NCBI RefSeq assembly: GCF_008365315.1
Contig: NZ_CP043506.1
Location: forward strand, 434,001 to 498,000
DNA: 64,000 nucleotides
Source of the DNA: Acetobacter vaccinii
GTDB taxonomy: Bacteria; Pseudomonadota; Alphaproteobacteria; Acetobacterales; Acetobacteraceae
Direction: 5' to 3'
The first letter of the stretch is position 1, and the number at the start of each line of letters is the position of its first letter. Below are positions 28,500 to 38,105 of this stretch, piece after piece. Under the pieces are notes generated by a model that saw nothing but the letters and a program-made list of their open reading frames with translations, did not search any database and was not told where the DNA came from. The translations under genes were made by a program, and so were the position numbers.

Positions 28500-30155
28500 T
28501 TACTGCCGCAGTTGCGCGGGCAACCCGGCAAGCGCCTGTGCGACAACCTCCGCCACGCGGATACCGTCCATACTGGCGGACAGGATACCCCCGGCATAAC
28601 CTGCCCCTTCCCCCGCCGGGTACAGGCCCGGCGTGTTGGTTGACTGCCCGTCCTCCCCCCGTGTTACCCGGATGGGGGAGGATGTCCGAGTTTCCACCCC
28701 TGTCATGACCGCATCGCCCATGGCGTAGCCACGCAGCTTGCGATCAAACTTTGGCAGGGCTTCGCGCAGGGCTTCCACGACAAAATCAGGCAGGCAGGTT
28801 GCCAGGTCAGTTGGGGTCACACCCGGCTTGTAGGACGGCACCACCGTCCCCAGCGACACGGAGGGCCGCCCGGCCAGAAAATCCTCAATCCGCTGGGCAG
28901 GGGCGCGATAGTCACCACCACCCGCCACAAAAGCCTGCTGCTCCCAATGGCGCTGGTACGCCATGCCCGCCAATGGGTCATCCGGGTAGTCCTGTCCGGG
29001 CCGCAGTTCGACCACAATACCGGAATTGGCGTTACGTTCAGCGCGGGAATACTGGCTCATCCCATTGGTGACCACCCGGCCTTCTTCTGACGTTGCCGCC
29101 ACGACTGTACCGCCCGGGCACATGCAGAAGGAATAAACACCACGCCCGTTGCTGGCATGGTGTACCAGCCGGTATTCCGCCGCTCCCAGCAGGCTGTTGC
29201 CCGCGCAGGCTCCAAACTGTGCCAGATCGATAACCGACTGCGGATGTTCGATCCGCACCCCGATCGAGAACGGCTTGGCCTGCATGGCAACGCCCTGAGC
29301 CTGCAACATGGCAAAGGTGTCGCGCGCACTATGCCCCACGGCCATAATGACATGGCTGGTCTCAATGACCTCACCATCGGCCAGACGCAGGCCACGAACC
29401 TGCCGTGTGGCCGGGTCCAGCAGCAGGTCTTCCACCCTGGACTGGAAGCGGTATTCCCCTCCGGCTTCCTCCACCTCGCGGCGGATATGCTCGACCATGG
29501 AGACTAGCCGGAACGTGCCAATATGCGGGTGGGCAAGGTAGAGAATATCCTCCGGGGCGCCTGCCTTTACAAATTCCTCCAGCACCTTGCGACCAAGAAA
29601 GCGCGGGTCACGCACCTGACTGTACAGCTTGCCATCGGAGAATGTTCCCGCACCACCTTCCCCAAACTGCACATTGCTTTCGGGGTTCAGTTCCGACCGC
29701 CGCCAAAGAGCAAAGGTATCCACCGTGCGTTCGCGCACAACCTTGCCCCGTTCCAGCAACAGGGGCCGCAGCCCCATGCGGGCCAGGATCAGCGCAGCCA
29801 TAAAACCACATGGCCCTGCCCCCACCACAACCGGCCGCTGGTAGCCGGGCCGGGCCGCAAGGGCTGCGCCATCGGCCACAGGGGCGTGCCATGCCATGTC
29901 GGGGGTGGGCTGCACGTGCGGGTCCTTCGGGTTAACCTCCCGGTAACGGGCCAGGACTGCGGCCTCGTCCGACACCGTGCAATCGAGCGTATAAACCAGC
30001 CGGATGGCGTCCCGCCGACGCGCGTCATGCCCCCGCCGGAAAATGCTGAAATGCTCCAGTTGCTCGGGGGTAATAGCCAGCCTGTCGCAAATGGCCTTGG
30101 CCAGCGCATCGGGGGAATGGTCAAGCGGAAGGCGCAGTTCGGTCAGGCGGAGCAT
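28500..30155 (-). CDS. Uncharacterised FAD-dependent dehydrogenase (COG2509 type)
   Basis: 551 residues from the ATG at 30155 (an ATG at 30170 would add five). The N-terminal 90 residues form a small extra domain (LRLTELRLPLDHSPDALAKAI...). Then comes the Rossmann FAD motif PVVVGAGPCGFMAALILARMGLRPLLLERG near 110-139, NVQFGEGGAGTFSDGKLYSQV, a family hallmark, and the C-terminal FAD contact GLYPAGEGAGYAGGILSASMDG. Members are flavoproteins of unknown substrate distantly related to HI0933/BaiN. It is not obviously linked to its neighbours and is convergent with the hydrolase. Confidence 0.85.
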   Translation of the reverse strand: MLRLTELRLPLDHSPDALAKAICDRLAITPEQLEHFSIFRRGHDARRRDAIRLVYTLDCTVSDEAAVLARYREVNPKDPHVQPTPDMAWHAPVADGAALAARPGYQRPVVVGAGPCGFMAALILARMGLRPLLLERGKVVRERTVDTFALWRRSELNPESNVQFGEGGAGTFSDGKLYSQVRDPRFLGRKVLEEFVKAGAPEDILYLAHPHIGTFRLVSMVEHIRREVEEAGGEYRFQSRVEDLLLDPATRQVRGLRLADGEVIETSHVIMAVGHSARDTFAMLQAQGVAMQAKPFSIGVRIEHPQSVIDLAQFGACAGNSLLGAAEYRLVHHASNGRGVYSFCMCPGGTVVAATSEEGRVVTNGMSQYSRAERNANSGIVVELRPGQDYPDDPLAGMAYQRHWEQQAFVAGGGDYRAPAQRIEDFLAGRPSVSLGTVVPSYKPGVTPTDLATCLPDFVVEALREALPKFDRKLRGYAMGDAVMTGVETRTSSPIRVTRGEDGQSTNTPGLYPAGEGAGYAGGILSASMDGIRVAEVVAQALAGLPAQLRQ

Positions 30156-30378
30156 GGAAGGAAAGAGCACCCATAGACAGAAGAGAGAAGAAAGACGGCT
30201 TATGCCCCTTCCCTATGCCGGAAAGGCATTGGGGCGCAACGGCTGGGCGCGCCCCAGCCACGGACAGGGCTGGGGCGTGTCATGGAAATTCCTCTTTTCT
30301 TCCCCGCAGAGTGCAGCCTACATAGACACCAGACATACACGGGGCCGCATGGCCCCCTGTCTTAAGGCAGGCTGACCC

Positions 30379-31419
30379 ATGTCCCACCCGGACCACCCCC
30401 ATACGCATGACGACCATGACCACACCCATGACGGGCATGCCTGTGATGGCCACGGGGGCGAGGATGGGCACGGACATGGGCATGCACATGAGCATGGATT
30501 CGGGCACCACCACAGCCATGCTCCGGCCTCGTTCGGCAAGGCGTTTGCCATAGGGATTGCCATCAACTCCCTCTACCTTGTGGCCGAGGCTGTGTGGGGC
30601 GTGCTGTCCAACTCGCTGTCGCTGCTGGCCGATGCAGGACATAACCTGTCCGATGTCATGGCCCTTGGTGCGGCGTGGCTAGCCGAACATCTGTCCCGCA
30701 AGGGGCCGTCGGCCCGCTTTACCTACGGGTTGCGGCGTTCGTCCATTCTGGCGGCACTGGCCAATGCGCTGGTGCTGATGCTGGTAACCGGCGGTGTGGC
30801 GTGGGAGGCCGTGTCACGCCTGATTACCCCCTATACCGCAACGCCTGCGGGCCGGACGATGATGATTGTCGCAGCCTTGGGCATTGTGGTGAATGGTGCC
30901 TCCGCCATGCTGTTCGCAGCCGGGCAGAAGGACGATCTGAACATCCGCGGGGCGTTCCTGCACCTGCTGTCCGATGCTGTGACATCCCTTGCCGTTGTCA
31001 TCGCCGGGGGGCTGATGCTGCTGACCGGCCTGCACTGGATTGACGCGGCCTTCAGCCTTGCCATTTCCGTTGTGGTGGTGCTTGGCACGTGGTCCTTGCT
31101 GAAAGATTCGCTGGACATGGCGCTCGATGCCGTGCCCCGCAAGATCAATGCCAGCGGGCTTGAAGCCTATCTGCGCGCCATCCCCGGTATTACCGACTAC
31201 CACGACCTGCATATCTGGCCGCTCAGCACAACGGAAACGGCCCTGACGGTGCATCTGGTGCGTGCCCCTGCAGCGCTGAGCGCGCAGGAGGAGGCCAGCC
31301 TGCTTGATGGTATTGTCAGCACGCTGCGCCAGCGTTTTGGCATTGCCCACCCCACGGTGCAGATCGAAACACAGGATTACGCCCCCCTGTGCCACCTGAC
31401 CGACCCGCATGCCATCTGA
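30379..31419 (+). CDS. Cation diffusion facilitator with His-rich N-terminus (CzcD/ZitB-like)
   Basis: 346 residues. The first 48 residues contain about 19 histidines alternating with Asp (HPHTHDDHDHTHDGH, HGHGHAHEHG), a metal-binding cytoplasmic tail. Six helices follow, with metal-site pairs His88-Asp92 (in LLADAGHNLSD) and His195-Asp199 (in HLLSDAVTS), the HxxxD set typical of Zn(II)/Co(II)/Cd(II) exporters. A C-terminal ferredoxin-like domain (DYHDLHIWPLSTTETALTVHL) closes it. It exports cations from the cytoplasm in exchange for protons. A second CDF gene follows 36 bases on, probably in the same operon. Confidence 0.9.
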   Translation: MSHPDHPHTHDDHDHTHDGHACDGHGGEDGHGHGHAHEHGFGHHHSHAPASFGKAFAIGIAINSLYLVAEAVWGVLSNSLSLLADAGHNLSDVMALGAAWLAEHLSRKGPSARFTYGLRRSSILAALANALVLMLVTGGVAWEAVSRLITPYTATPAGRTMMIVAALGIVVNGASAMLFAAGQKDDLNIRGAFLHLLSDAVTSLAVVIAGGLMLLTGLHWIDAAFSLAISVVVVLGTWSLLKDSLDMALDAVPRKINASGLEAYLRAIPGITDYHDLHIWPLSTTETALTVHLVRAPAALSAQEEASLLDGIVSTLRQRFGIAHPTVQIETQDYAPLCHLTDPHAI

Positions 31420-31455
31420 CACCCACCCCACCCAGCCACCAGCCGAGCACGCCCA

Positions 31456-32403
31456 ATGAGCACCCTGCCCCTGCCCGAAAGCAACAAGGGCATTGCCATT
31501 CTCAGCCTTGTGGTCAGCCTGCTGGCTCTGGGGCTGAAATATGCGGCCTATCTGGTCAGCGGCAGCCTTGCCCTGTACGCCGACGCGGTGGAAACAATCA
31601 TCAACGTCATTTCCGCCGCAGGGGGGTTATGGGCGCTGACCATTGCCGAACGCCCTGCCGACCATAACCACACCTATGGCCACTACAAGGCGGAGTATCT
31701 GTCCGCCGTGGCCGAAGGCACGCTGGTTGTGGTGACAGCCTTTGTCATCGGTCGGGAAGCGGTGGAAGGCTGGATGAACCCCCAGCCGATCCAGGCACCA
31801 TGGAACGGGCTGATGCTCAACGGTGCCGCCACACTCCTCAACCTTGCCTGGGGGCTGACCATGCTGCGGGTTGGCCGCAAACGCCGGTCCCCCGCACTGG
31901 TGGCGGGCGGGCAGCATGTGCTGTCCGATGTCTGGACCGGGGGCGCGCTGGTGGTCGGGGTCAGTCTGGTCTCGCTCAGCGGCTGGGCGCGGCTGGATGC
32001 GGTGCTGGCGGGGCTGATTGCGGTCAATGTGCTGCGGGTTGGCTGGGAAGTCATGCGCGATTCCATCGCCGGGCTGATGGATCAGGCCCCAGAACCCGGC
32101 ACCCTTGACCAGATCCGCGATATTATCGCGCTGAACGGCCAGGGGGCGATAGAGGCGCATGATATCCGCACCCGTATTGTCGGGGCCATGACGTTTCTGG
32201 ACTTCCACCTTGTTGTGCCCGGCAGCATGAGTGTGACGCAGGCGCATGATATCTGCGACCGTATCGAGGGCGCGCTCAGAGCCCACATGGGCAGCACGCT
32301 TGTGCATATTCATGTCGAGCCTGAAAACCTGGCCAAGCACGAAGGCATAGTGTTCTGGCCCAGCCCGAACACCAACAGGGCAGCGATGTCACACTCCAAA
32401 TAA
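31456..32403 (+). CDS. Cation diffusion facilitator family transporter (FieF-like)
   Basis: 315 residues, six predicted helices and a C-terminal cytoplasmic domain (EAHDIRTRIVGAMTFLDFHLVVPGSMSVTQAHD). The first metal site reads YADAVETIINV, with Asp43 followed four residues later by Thr47, where E. coli FieF has Asp; the second is HVLSD. This combination is frequent in alphaproteobacterial FieF/MamB-like members. The metal (Fe, Zn or Mn) is not certain. The short 36-base spacing to the upstream CDF gene argues for co-transcription, giving the cell two cation exporters with different site chemistry. Confidence 0.87.
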   Translation: MSTLPLPESNKGIAILSLVVSLLALGLKYAAYLVSGSLALYADAVETIINVISAAGGLWALTIAERPADHNHTYGHYKAEYLSAVAEGTLVVVTAFVIGREAVEGWMNPQPIQAPWNGLMLNGAATLLNLAWGLTMLRVGRKRRSPALVAGGQHVLSDVWTGGALVVGVSLVSLSGWARLDAVLAGLIAVNVLRVGWEVMRDSIAGLMDQAPEPGTLDQIRDIIALNGQGAIEAHDIRTRIVGAMTFLDFHLVVPGSMSVTQAHDICDRIEGALRAHMGSTLVHIHVEPENLAKHEGIVFWPSPNTNRAAMSHSK

Positions 32404-32484
32404 AAAAAGCCCCTGCCCTTTTGCCTCAGAAGGGGACTGTCTAGGATGCGCCGCATTCTTTCCTGAAAGACTGCGACCCCCGAC

Positions 32485-33855
32485 ATGATACCCAGCGGGT
32501 TTTCAACGCCTGAATCCCTCCGCCACCTGCGCGAACATGCCAGGAACCGGACTGTCAACTGGCGGCGCAAGCTCATTTACTGGTCTGGCGCCGTTATTGT
32601 CGGGCTGGTGGCCGTAGGCTTTGCCGGTGCGGCCGACTGGGCAGCGCACCAGCGTAGCCATATTGTGCGCAACAACCCCTGGATCATGCTGCTGCTGGCT
32701 CCCGCAGGGCTTGTGCTGTCCACCTGGATGACACGCCGCTGGTTCCGCGGTGCACAGGGCAGCGGTATCCCCCAGGCCATTGCCTGCATGCACCTGAATG
32801 ACATGGGGATTGTGGAAAAAGTGCTGTCCCTGCGGATCGCACTGGCCAAGATTGGCCTGACATGCCTTGGCCTGCTGGCTGGGGCCTCCATCGGGCGGGA
32901 AGGGCCAACCGTGCAGGTTGGGGCCTCCATCATGCACACGGTCGGGCGTTTTGCCGGGGTGACAGACATCAGCCGCCAACGGGCGCTGGTCAAGGCCGGG
33001 GCGGCTGCCGGGGTTGCCGCAGCCTTTAATACCCCTCTGGCTGGCATTGTGTTCGGGATTGAGGAACTGGCTCACTCCTTTGAACAACGCACCAGCGGCA
33101 CCATGCTGACCTGCGTTATCATCTCCGGTGTGACCGCCATCGCTCTGGTGGGCAATTACACCTATTTCGGCCATACCTACTCGACCGTGCCGCTGGGAGC
33201 CGGGTGGCTGGCCGTGCTGGCCTGCGGGCTGATTGGCGGGCTGACGGGGGGTATGTTCTCCGCCCTGCTTGTCCGTATCTCACGCGGGATACCGGGCCGG
33301 GCGGGTGCATTTATTACCCGCCGCCCTCTGGTCTTTGCGGCACTATGCGGGCTGGCGCTGGCCATTATCGGCCTGCTGTCCGATGGCATGACGTACGGCA
33401 CCGGCTACCTTCAGGCACGTGAAATCCTGATGGGGTCGGACCATTACCATGCCTCGTTCTTTCTGCTTAAGCTGCTGGCCACCCTTGTTTCCTACTGTTC
33501 TGGCATTCCGGGCGGGCTGTTTGCCCCGTCCCTGTCCGTAGGGGCTGGCATGGGGGGCTGGATTGGCCATTTCCTGCCCCACACCCCGCCTGAAGCTGTC
33601 ATCCTGCTGGGCACGGTGGCCTATTTTGCCGCTGTCACCCAGGCACCACTGACCGCCACGGTTATTGTGATGGAAATGAGCGACAACCAGCAGATTACCC
33701 TGGCCCTTATGGCCAGCGCGTTTCTGGCTTTTGGTGTCTCACGCGCGTTGTGCAGCCATGCGCTTTACAGCACTCTGGCCATCCGCTTTCTGCGCTCGGC
33801 CGAGCCCCGCAAGAAAGCCCAGGCCAGCGCCGACACCACCACGCCCAAAAACTGA
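32485..33855 (+). CDS. ClC-family chloride channel/transporter
   Basis: 456 residues with the three ClC anion-path motifs: GSGIP at 92-96, GREGPTVQ at 137-144 with the gating glutamate at 139, and GIPGGLFAPSLSVGAG near 340. A Glu-gate protein of this length without CBS domains is typically a Cl-/H+ antiporter, used by bacteria in extreme acid resistance, which fits acetic acid bacteria. There is no CBS pair. It is a single-gene unit; an imperfect hairpin lies ahead between it and the CDF gene. Confidence 0.92.
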   Translation: MIPSGFSTPESLRHLREHARNRTVNWRRKLIYWSGAVIVGLVAVGFAGAADWAAHQRSHIVRNNPWIMLLLAPAGLVLSTWMTRRWFRGAQGSGIPQAIACMHLNDMGIVEKVLSLRIALAKIGLTCLGLLAGASIGREGPTVQVGASIMHTVGRFAGVTDISRQRALVKAGAAAGVAAAFNTPLAGIVFGIEELAHSFEQRTSGTMLTCVIISGVTAIALVGNYTYFGHTYSTVPLGAGWLAVLACGLIGGLTGGMFSALLVRISRGIPGRAGAFITRRPLVFAALCGLALAIIGLLSDGMTYGTGYLQAREILMGSDHYHASFFLLKLLATLVSYCSGIPGGLFAPSLSVGAGMGGWIGHFLPHTPPEAVILLGTVAYFAAVTQAPLTATVIVMEMSDNQQITLALMASAFLAFGVSRALCSHALYSTLAIRFLRSAEPRKKAQASADTTTPKN

Positions 33856-34012
33856 AAACGCCCCTGCGCCATCTAACCCGGATGGCGATGCAGAGCCCCC
33901 CAACCCTGCCCCTCAGGAGTAGGAGGGCGGGCTTGGGCAGGCTGTCTCTGGTCTCTCGCCCCAGGGCGGACTATATGACAGAGATCCCTGTACAACACGG
34001 AGACCTTCCCCC

Positions 34013-35020
34013 ATGTCCGATGCTTCTTCCGCGCCAGACGCCATGCCACAGGGTGCGGCCGATACCCGCGTGCCGGTTACTGTCCTGACCGGCTTCCTTG
34101 GTGCAGGCAAGACCACGCTGCTCAACCATATCCTGACTGCGCAGCATGGGCGCAAATATGCCGTTGTCATCAACGAATTTGGCGAACTTGGCGTTGATAA
34201 TGACCTGGTCGTGGATGCGGATGAAGAAGTGTTCGAAATGAACAACGGCTGCATCTGCTGTACCGTGCGGGGAGACCTGATCCGTATCCTCAATGGCCTG
34301 ATGCGCCGGCGCGACCGCTTTGACGGCATTATCGTCGAAACCACCGGTCTGGCCGACCCAGCCCCCGTGGCCCAGACCTTTTTTGCGGATGAGGACATCC
34401 GTGCAAAAACCAAGCTGGACGCGGTTGTCACGGTCGTAGACGCCTACAACGTGCTCCAGACCCTGCAAGAAAGCACCGAAGCGCGCGAGCAGGTTGCGTT
34501 TGCCGATGTCATCATCCTCAACAAAACCGACCTTGTTGACGCAGCCGGGCTGGAAACAATCGAGACCACGCTGCGCAAGCTCAACGCCGCGGCACCCATC
34601 CACCACGCGCAAAAAGGCAATGTCACCCTGACCGACGTGCTGGATCAGGGCGGCTTTGACCTCCAGCGTGTGCTCGACACCATGCCGTCCTTCCTCGAAA
34701 ACCCCGAACACCACCATGAGGAAGATATTTCGAGCGTTTCCCTGACCGTGCGCGAACCTCTGGACGCCGGGCGCTTTCAGATGTGGATCAGCGCACTGTT
34801 GCAGGAAAAAGGCTCCGACATGCTGCGCACCAAAGGCATTCTGGACTTTGCGGGCCAGCCGGACCGCTTTGCCTTCCAGGCCGTGCACATGATGGCAGAC
34901 GGCAACGACATCGGCCCCTGGAAAGAGGGCGAACCGCGCGAAAGCAAGCTGGTCTTTATTGGCCGCAACCTCAACCGCCCGCAGTTGCGCCGTGGTCTTG
35001 AAAGCTGCATTGCAGCATGA
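34013..35020 (+). CDS. COG0523/CobW-family metal-chaperone GTPase
   Basis: 335 residues. The P-loop is GFLGAGKT at 27-34, followed by the metal-binding CxCC motif (Cys80, Cys82, Cys83, in NNGCICCTVRGDL), ETTGLADPAPV and NKTD. The C-terminal CobW_C domain (SVSLTVREPLDAGRFQMWI) is present. A short His-rich loop EHHHEED at about 237-243 is characteristic of Zn-related members. These GTPases deliver Zn(II), or cobalt and other metals, to target enzymes. Its stop overlaps the start of a WD40-like gene by four bases, a conserved-looking pairing. Confidence 0.9.
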   Translation: MSDASSAPDAMPQGAADTRVPVTVLTGFLGAGKTTLLNHILTAQHGRKYAVVINEFGELGVDNDLVVDADEEVFEMNNGCICCTVRGDLIRILNGLMRRRDRFDGIIVETTGLADPAPVAQTFFADEDIRAKTKLDAVVTVVDAYNVLQTLQESTEAREQVAFADVIILNKTDLVDAAGLETIETTLRKLNAAAPIHHAQKGNVTLTDVLDQGGFDLQRVLDTMPSFLENPEHHHEEDISSVSLTVREPLDAGRFQMWISALLQEKGSDMLRTKGILDFAGQPDRFAFQAVHMMADGNDIGPWKEGEPRESKLVFIGRNLNRPQLRRGLESCIAA

Positions 35021-36072
35021 GCGCACAGACTGCCCCGACCGGGCTGATTGAAACACGCGGTGCCCACCATAAGGTGGAAGGGGAAATTACCGCCTGCGCC
35101 GCCACCCGTGATTCCAGCCGCTTTGCTTTTACCACCGTCATGGGGGATGTGGTTGTCGCCCACCGGGCTGATGTCCGCGCGCCAGAGCAGTGGAGTGTCA
35201 CCGCCGTGCATGACGGCCCGGCCCTGAGCCTGTCAGCCGACACCCTGCCCGACTGTGTGCTGACCGGCGGGGATGACGGCCGCCTGTGCCGCCTGGACCC
35301 TTCGGGCGAAATTGAGGAACTGGGCAAAAGTCGCCGCTGGGTGGAGCATGTTGCCAGCTATGTGGACGGCAAGACCGCGCTGATTGCCGCCGCATCAGGC
35401 AAAAATGTGGAACTGCGTGACGCCACGGGCCGCACGGTCCTGCGTACGCTCGAGCACCCGACCACGGCTGGCGGCATTGTGTTTGACCCCAAGGGCAAGC
35501 GCATTGCGGTGTCACACTACAATGGGGTTTCGGTGTGGTTTACCCAGTCCAAAGACGGCAGCCCCCGGCTGCTGGAATGGAAAGGCAGCCACCTGAGCAT
35601 TGCCATGCACCCTGCGGGCGAGGCTGTTGTAACCGCCATGCAGGAAAACGACCTGCACGGCTGGCGGCTGTCCGATGGCCACAACATGCGTATGAGTGGC
35701 TACCCCACCAAGGTGCGTTCCATGTCGTTTTCCCACAACGGCAAATGGCTGGCCACAGGCGGGGCGGATGTTGTTGTCATGTGGTCGTTCAGCGGCAATG
35801 GCCCCATGGGCAAACCCCCGGTGGAACTGGCCGGGGCTGGCGGTGCGCTATGCACGCGGGTGGCGTTCCACCCCACGCAGGACGTTGTGGCTGCGGGGTT
35901 TGCCAATGGCACGGTGCTGCTGCTGGAGCCTTCAACCCACCGGGTTCTGCCTGTCTCCACCAGTGCTATCGGCGCTATTACCGCCCTGGCCTATAGCCCC
36001 GATGGCTGCCTGCTGGGCTACGGGACTGAAGACGGTGTGATCGGCGTGGTCGATCTGGCATCCGGCGGCTAA
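35017..36072 (+). CDS. WD40-repeat protein coupled to COG0523 GTPase
   Basis: 351 residues with about seven beta-propeller repeats seen as VLTGGDDGRLCRLDPSGE, IVFDPKGKRIAVSHYNGVSVW, SMSFSHNGKWLATGGADVVVMWS, VAFHPTQDVVAAGFANGTVLLLEPS and ALAYSPDGCLLGYGTEDGVIGVVDL. There is no signal peptide, so it is cytoplasmic. It has no enzymatic motif and presumably works as a protein-binding scaffold. The ATGA overlap with the upstream GTPase gene, together with separate spacing from everything else, argues that the two proteins act together. Confidence 0.88.
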   Translation: MSAQTAPTGLIETRGAHHKVEGEITACAATRDSSRFAFTTVMGDVVVAHRADVRAPEQWSVTAVHDGPALSLSADTLPDCVLTGGDDGRLCRLDPSGEIEELGKSRRWVEHVASYVDGKTALIAAASGKNVELRDATGRTVLRTLEHPTTAGGIVFDPKGKRIAVSHYNGVSVWFTQSKDGSPRLLEWKGSHLSIAMHPAGEAVVTAMQENDLHGWRLSDGHNMRMSGYPTKVRSMSFSHNGKWLATGGADVVVMWSFSGNGPMGKPPVELAGAGGALCTRVAFHPTQDVVAAGFANGTVLLLEPSTHRVLPVSTSAIGAITALAYSPDGCLLGYGTEDGVIGVVDLASGG

Positions 36073-36127
36073 CGCTGCCCGTCGTGGCTGGGGTGTGCGA
36101 TAACCCCGGCCACGACATCTCCCCGCG

Positions 36128-36934
36128 TCAGCCCGGCCCCGGGCCTGCCAGAAAACTGTTTACACTCTGCACAACACTCTCTGGCTGCTCCAGTTGCGGC
36201 AGATGCCCGGTCTGCGGGAGCAGAATAGCCTGCCCCGTCAACGCAGGTGGGCAAAGCACGATACGGTCCTCAGCCCCCCAGACAAGTCGCACCGGCACCC
36301 CAGCCTGACCCAGCACCGGCTGGAAATCCGCCGTATCTCCCTCTGCCGTAAAACACGCCTGAACAATATGCCGCAGGGCAGACCTTACACCCGGCCTGTC
36401 CAGCCCCTGCACCAGAGCCTGCGCGGCCCGACGGCCAACACGTGGAGCAAACGTAGCCATGGCCATAAGCTGCTGCATGGCCTCCGCCGAGCGCACATCA
36501 GGCAACGCCCCCACAAAATCCATAGCGACTCTACTCCCAAGCCCTACGGGGGCCAGCAGGCACAGGCTTTGCAACACCGCAGGCTGCTGGGCCAGCAAAG
36601 CCAGAGCAATGCCCCCACCCAGCGAGTGCGCCAGAATATGGGCACGGCCAAGACCCAGCTCTGCCATCAACCCGCTGACAGTCTCGGCCAGGGTGTGCAG
36701 GCTCCCATCCCCCACGGCACATGAGGAGGCACCATGGCCGGGCAGGTCAAAGCTGATCACGCGCCGCGTCTGGGACAGAGCGGGTAAAATCAGTTGCCAG
36801 CTTTCTTTACTGCCCCCAAAGCCATGGATCAGCAGCAGGGGCTCCGCCTGCACCTGTCCTTCCGCCGGGCCTGCTATCCGCACGGCAAGCTCATGCCCTG
36901 CGACACGCACAAGGTGGTGACCTGCCACCATCAC
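36128..36934 (-). CDS. Alpha/beta-hydrolase
   Basis: 268 residues. The fold marks are LLLIHGFGGSKESW (oxyanion, near 33-46), SFDLPGHGASSC, the elbow AHSLGGGIALALL with Ser near 103, the acid in LVWGAEDRIV and the C-terminal histidine in LPQTGHLPQLEQP. The sequence resembles hydrolase domains of the dihydrolipoamide-acetyltransferase (AcoC) type, but no lipoyl domain is present. The substrate is unknown. It begins seven bases after the stop of the hydroxyacid reductase gene, so they form a two-gene operon. A second start codon directly follows the first. Confidence 0.85.
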   Translation of the reverse strand: MMVAGHHLVRVAGHELAVRIAGPAEGQVQAEPLLLIHGFGGSKESWQLILPALSQTRRVISFDLPGHGASSCAVGDGSLHTLAETVSGLMAELGLGRAHILAHSLGGGIALALLAQQPAVLQSLCLLAPVGLGSRVAMDFVGALPDVRSAEAMQQLMAMATFAPRVGRRAAQALVQGLDRPGVRSALRHIVQACFTAEGDTADFQPVLGQAGVPVRLVWGAEDRIVLCPPALTGQAILLPQTGHLPQLEQPESVVQSVNSFLAGPGPG

Positions 36935-36940
36935 GGTGCT

Positions 36941-37885
36941 TCAGTATCCATGCTGGGGGTCATAGCGCAGAGGAACCTCCTCCCCCCGTTCCAGCGCCCT
37001 GATAGTGGCTGCAACCTGCCGCGCCCGCGCGGGGCGGGAGGCCTCGGAGGCAATATGTGGGGTAATAAGAGTGCGTGGAGCGTGCCAGAGGGGCGAGGTT
37101 TGGGGCAAAGGTTCATGCTCAAACACGTCCAGCACCGCGCCATGCAGGCTCTTGTCCTCCAACGCGCGCAGCAGATCGGCCTCCACCACCAGCGAGCCAC
37201 GGGCGACGTTGACCAGACCGGAGGGCTGCCGCAGGCGGCTGAGAACATCGTAGGTAATCAGGCCCCGTGTTTCGTCCGTTTCCGGCAGCAGGCACACCAG
37301 AATATGGCTCGACGCCACAAAAGCGGCCAAACCATCCTGCCCGGCGTAGCAGACGACACCCTCAATCTGCCGGGGGGTGCGGGCCCAGCCCGCCACCGGA
37401 AAACCTGCTGCCACAAGTCTGCGGGCCACATAGCCCCCCAGACTGCCCAGCCCCATGACCCCCACCTGCGTGCTGCTGGACAGGGCGGGCCTGCGCTCTC
37501 GACGGACCCAGACCCCCTGCCCCTGCCCCTCCTGCCACCGGGCGGCATCGCGCATCAGGGACAGGACTGCCCACAGAACGTAATCAGCCATCTGCACCCG
37601 TGTTTCCTCCTCCCCCATACGGATGAGGGGGATCGCACGCGACCATGTGGGGTCGCAGGTCACATGGTCCACACCAGCCGCCACACTCAGGATAGCCCGC
37701 AGGTTGGGCATGGCCGCCAGCCTGCCGGGTTCGGGCTGCCAGACAAGCGCATAATCCACCTGTTTGGGGTCCAGGGTCGGGTCGTCCCACTCCCGAACCT
37801 CAAGCTCGGGCATAAGGTTAGCAAAAAGCTGCTTCCAGTGGGGAAAAACCTGACTGCCGCCAGCCCTGACAACCAGACACACCAT
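36941..37885 (-). CDS. 2-hydroxyacid dehydrogenase, glyoxylate/hydroxypyruvate reductase A type
   Basis: 314 residues. GhrA-like enzymes reduce glyoxylate and hydroxypyruvate with NADPH. The Rossmann motif is QVGVMGLGSLGGYVARRLVAAGF near 140-162, RTPRQIEG with an Arg consistent with NADP preference, and the catalytic set: Arg in NVARGSLV, Glu in VFEHEPLP and His in ITPHIASEASRP. The ATG at 37885 has GGAGG six bases upstream; an open frame extends to 38089 without support. It forms an operon with the downstream hydrolase and is divergent from the M13 peptidase gene. Confidence 0.88.
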   Translation of the reverse strand: MVCLVVRAGGSQVFPHWKQLFANLMPELEVREWDDPTLDPKQVDYALVWQPEPGRLAAMPNLRAILSVAAGVDHVTCDPTWSRAIPLIRMGEEETRVQMADYVLWAVLSLMRDAARWQEGQGQGVWVRRERRPALSSSTQVGVMGLGSLGGYVARRLVAAGFPVAGWARTPRQIEGVVCYAGQDGLAAFVASSHILVCLLPETDETRGLITYDVLSRLRQPSGLVNVARGSLVVEADLLRALEDKSLHGAVLDVFEHEPLPQTSPLWHAPRTLITPHIASEASRPARARQVAATIRALERGEEVPLRYDPQHGY

Positions 37886-38105
37886 CTGAAACCTCCGCTC
37901 GTAACAAACGTTTTTTCTGCTCTTTCCCACCCGTGTAACACTCTCACAAGGCAAAGGGCAGGCACCCGCCCGCCCCAGGAGCCCACGGGGTAGGCAGGCG
38001 TGGGCAAGCTGGTTAAGGTACAGGCACCGGATGTCTGTTCTGGACCAGAAAAACAGGGTGCCACATGTCAGGGCCACCCGCGACAACACAAACCGGAGAC
38101 CGCCT

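Noticed and set aside
33971..35056. 361-codon open frame opposite the COG0523 gene
   Set aside because: A shadow; the COG0523 motifs on the plus strand are unambiguous.
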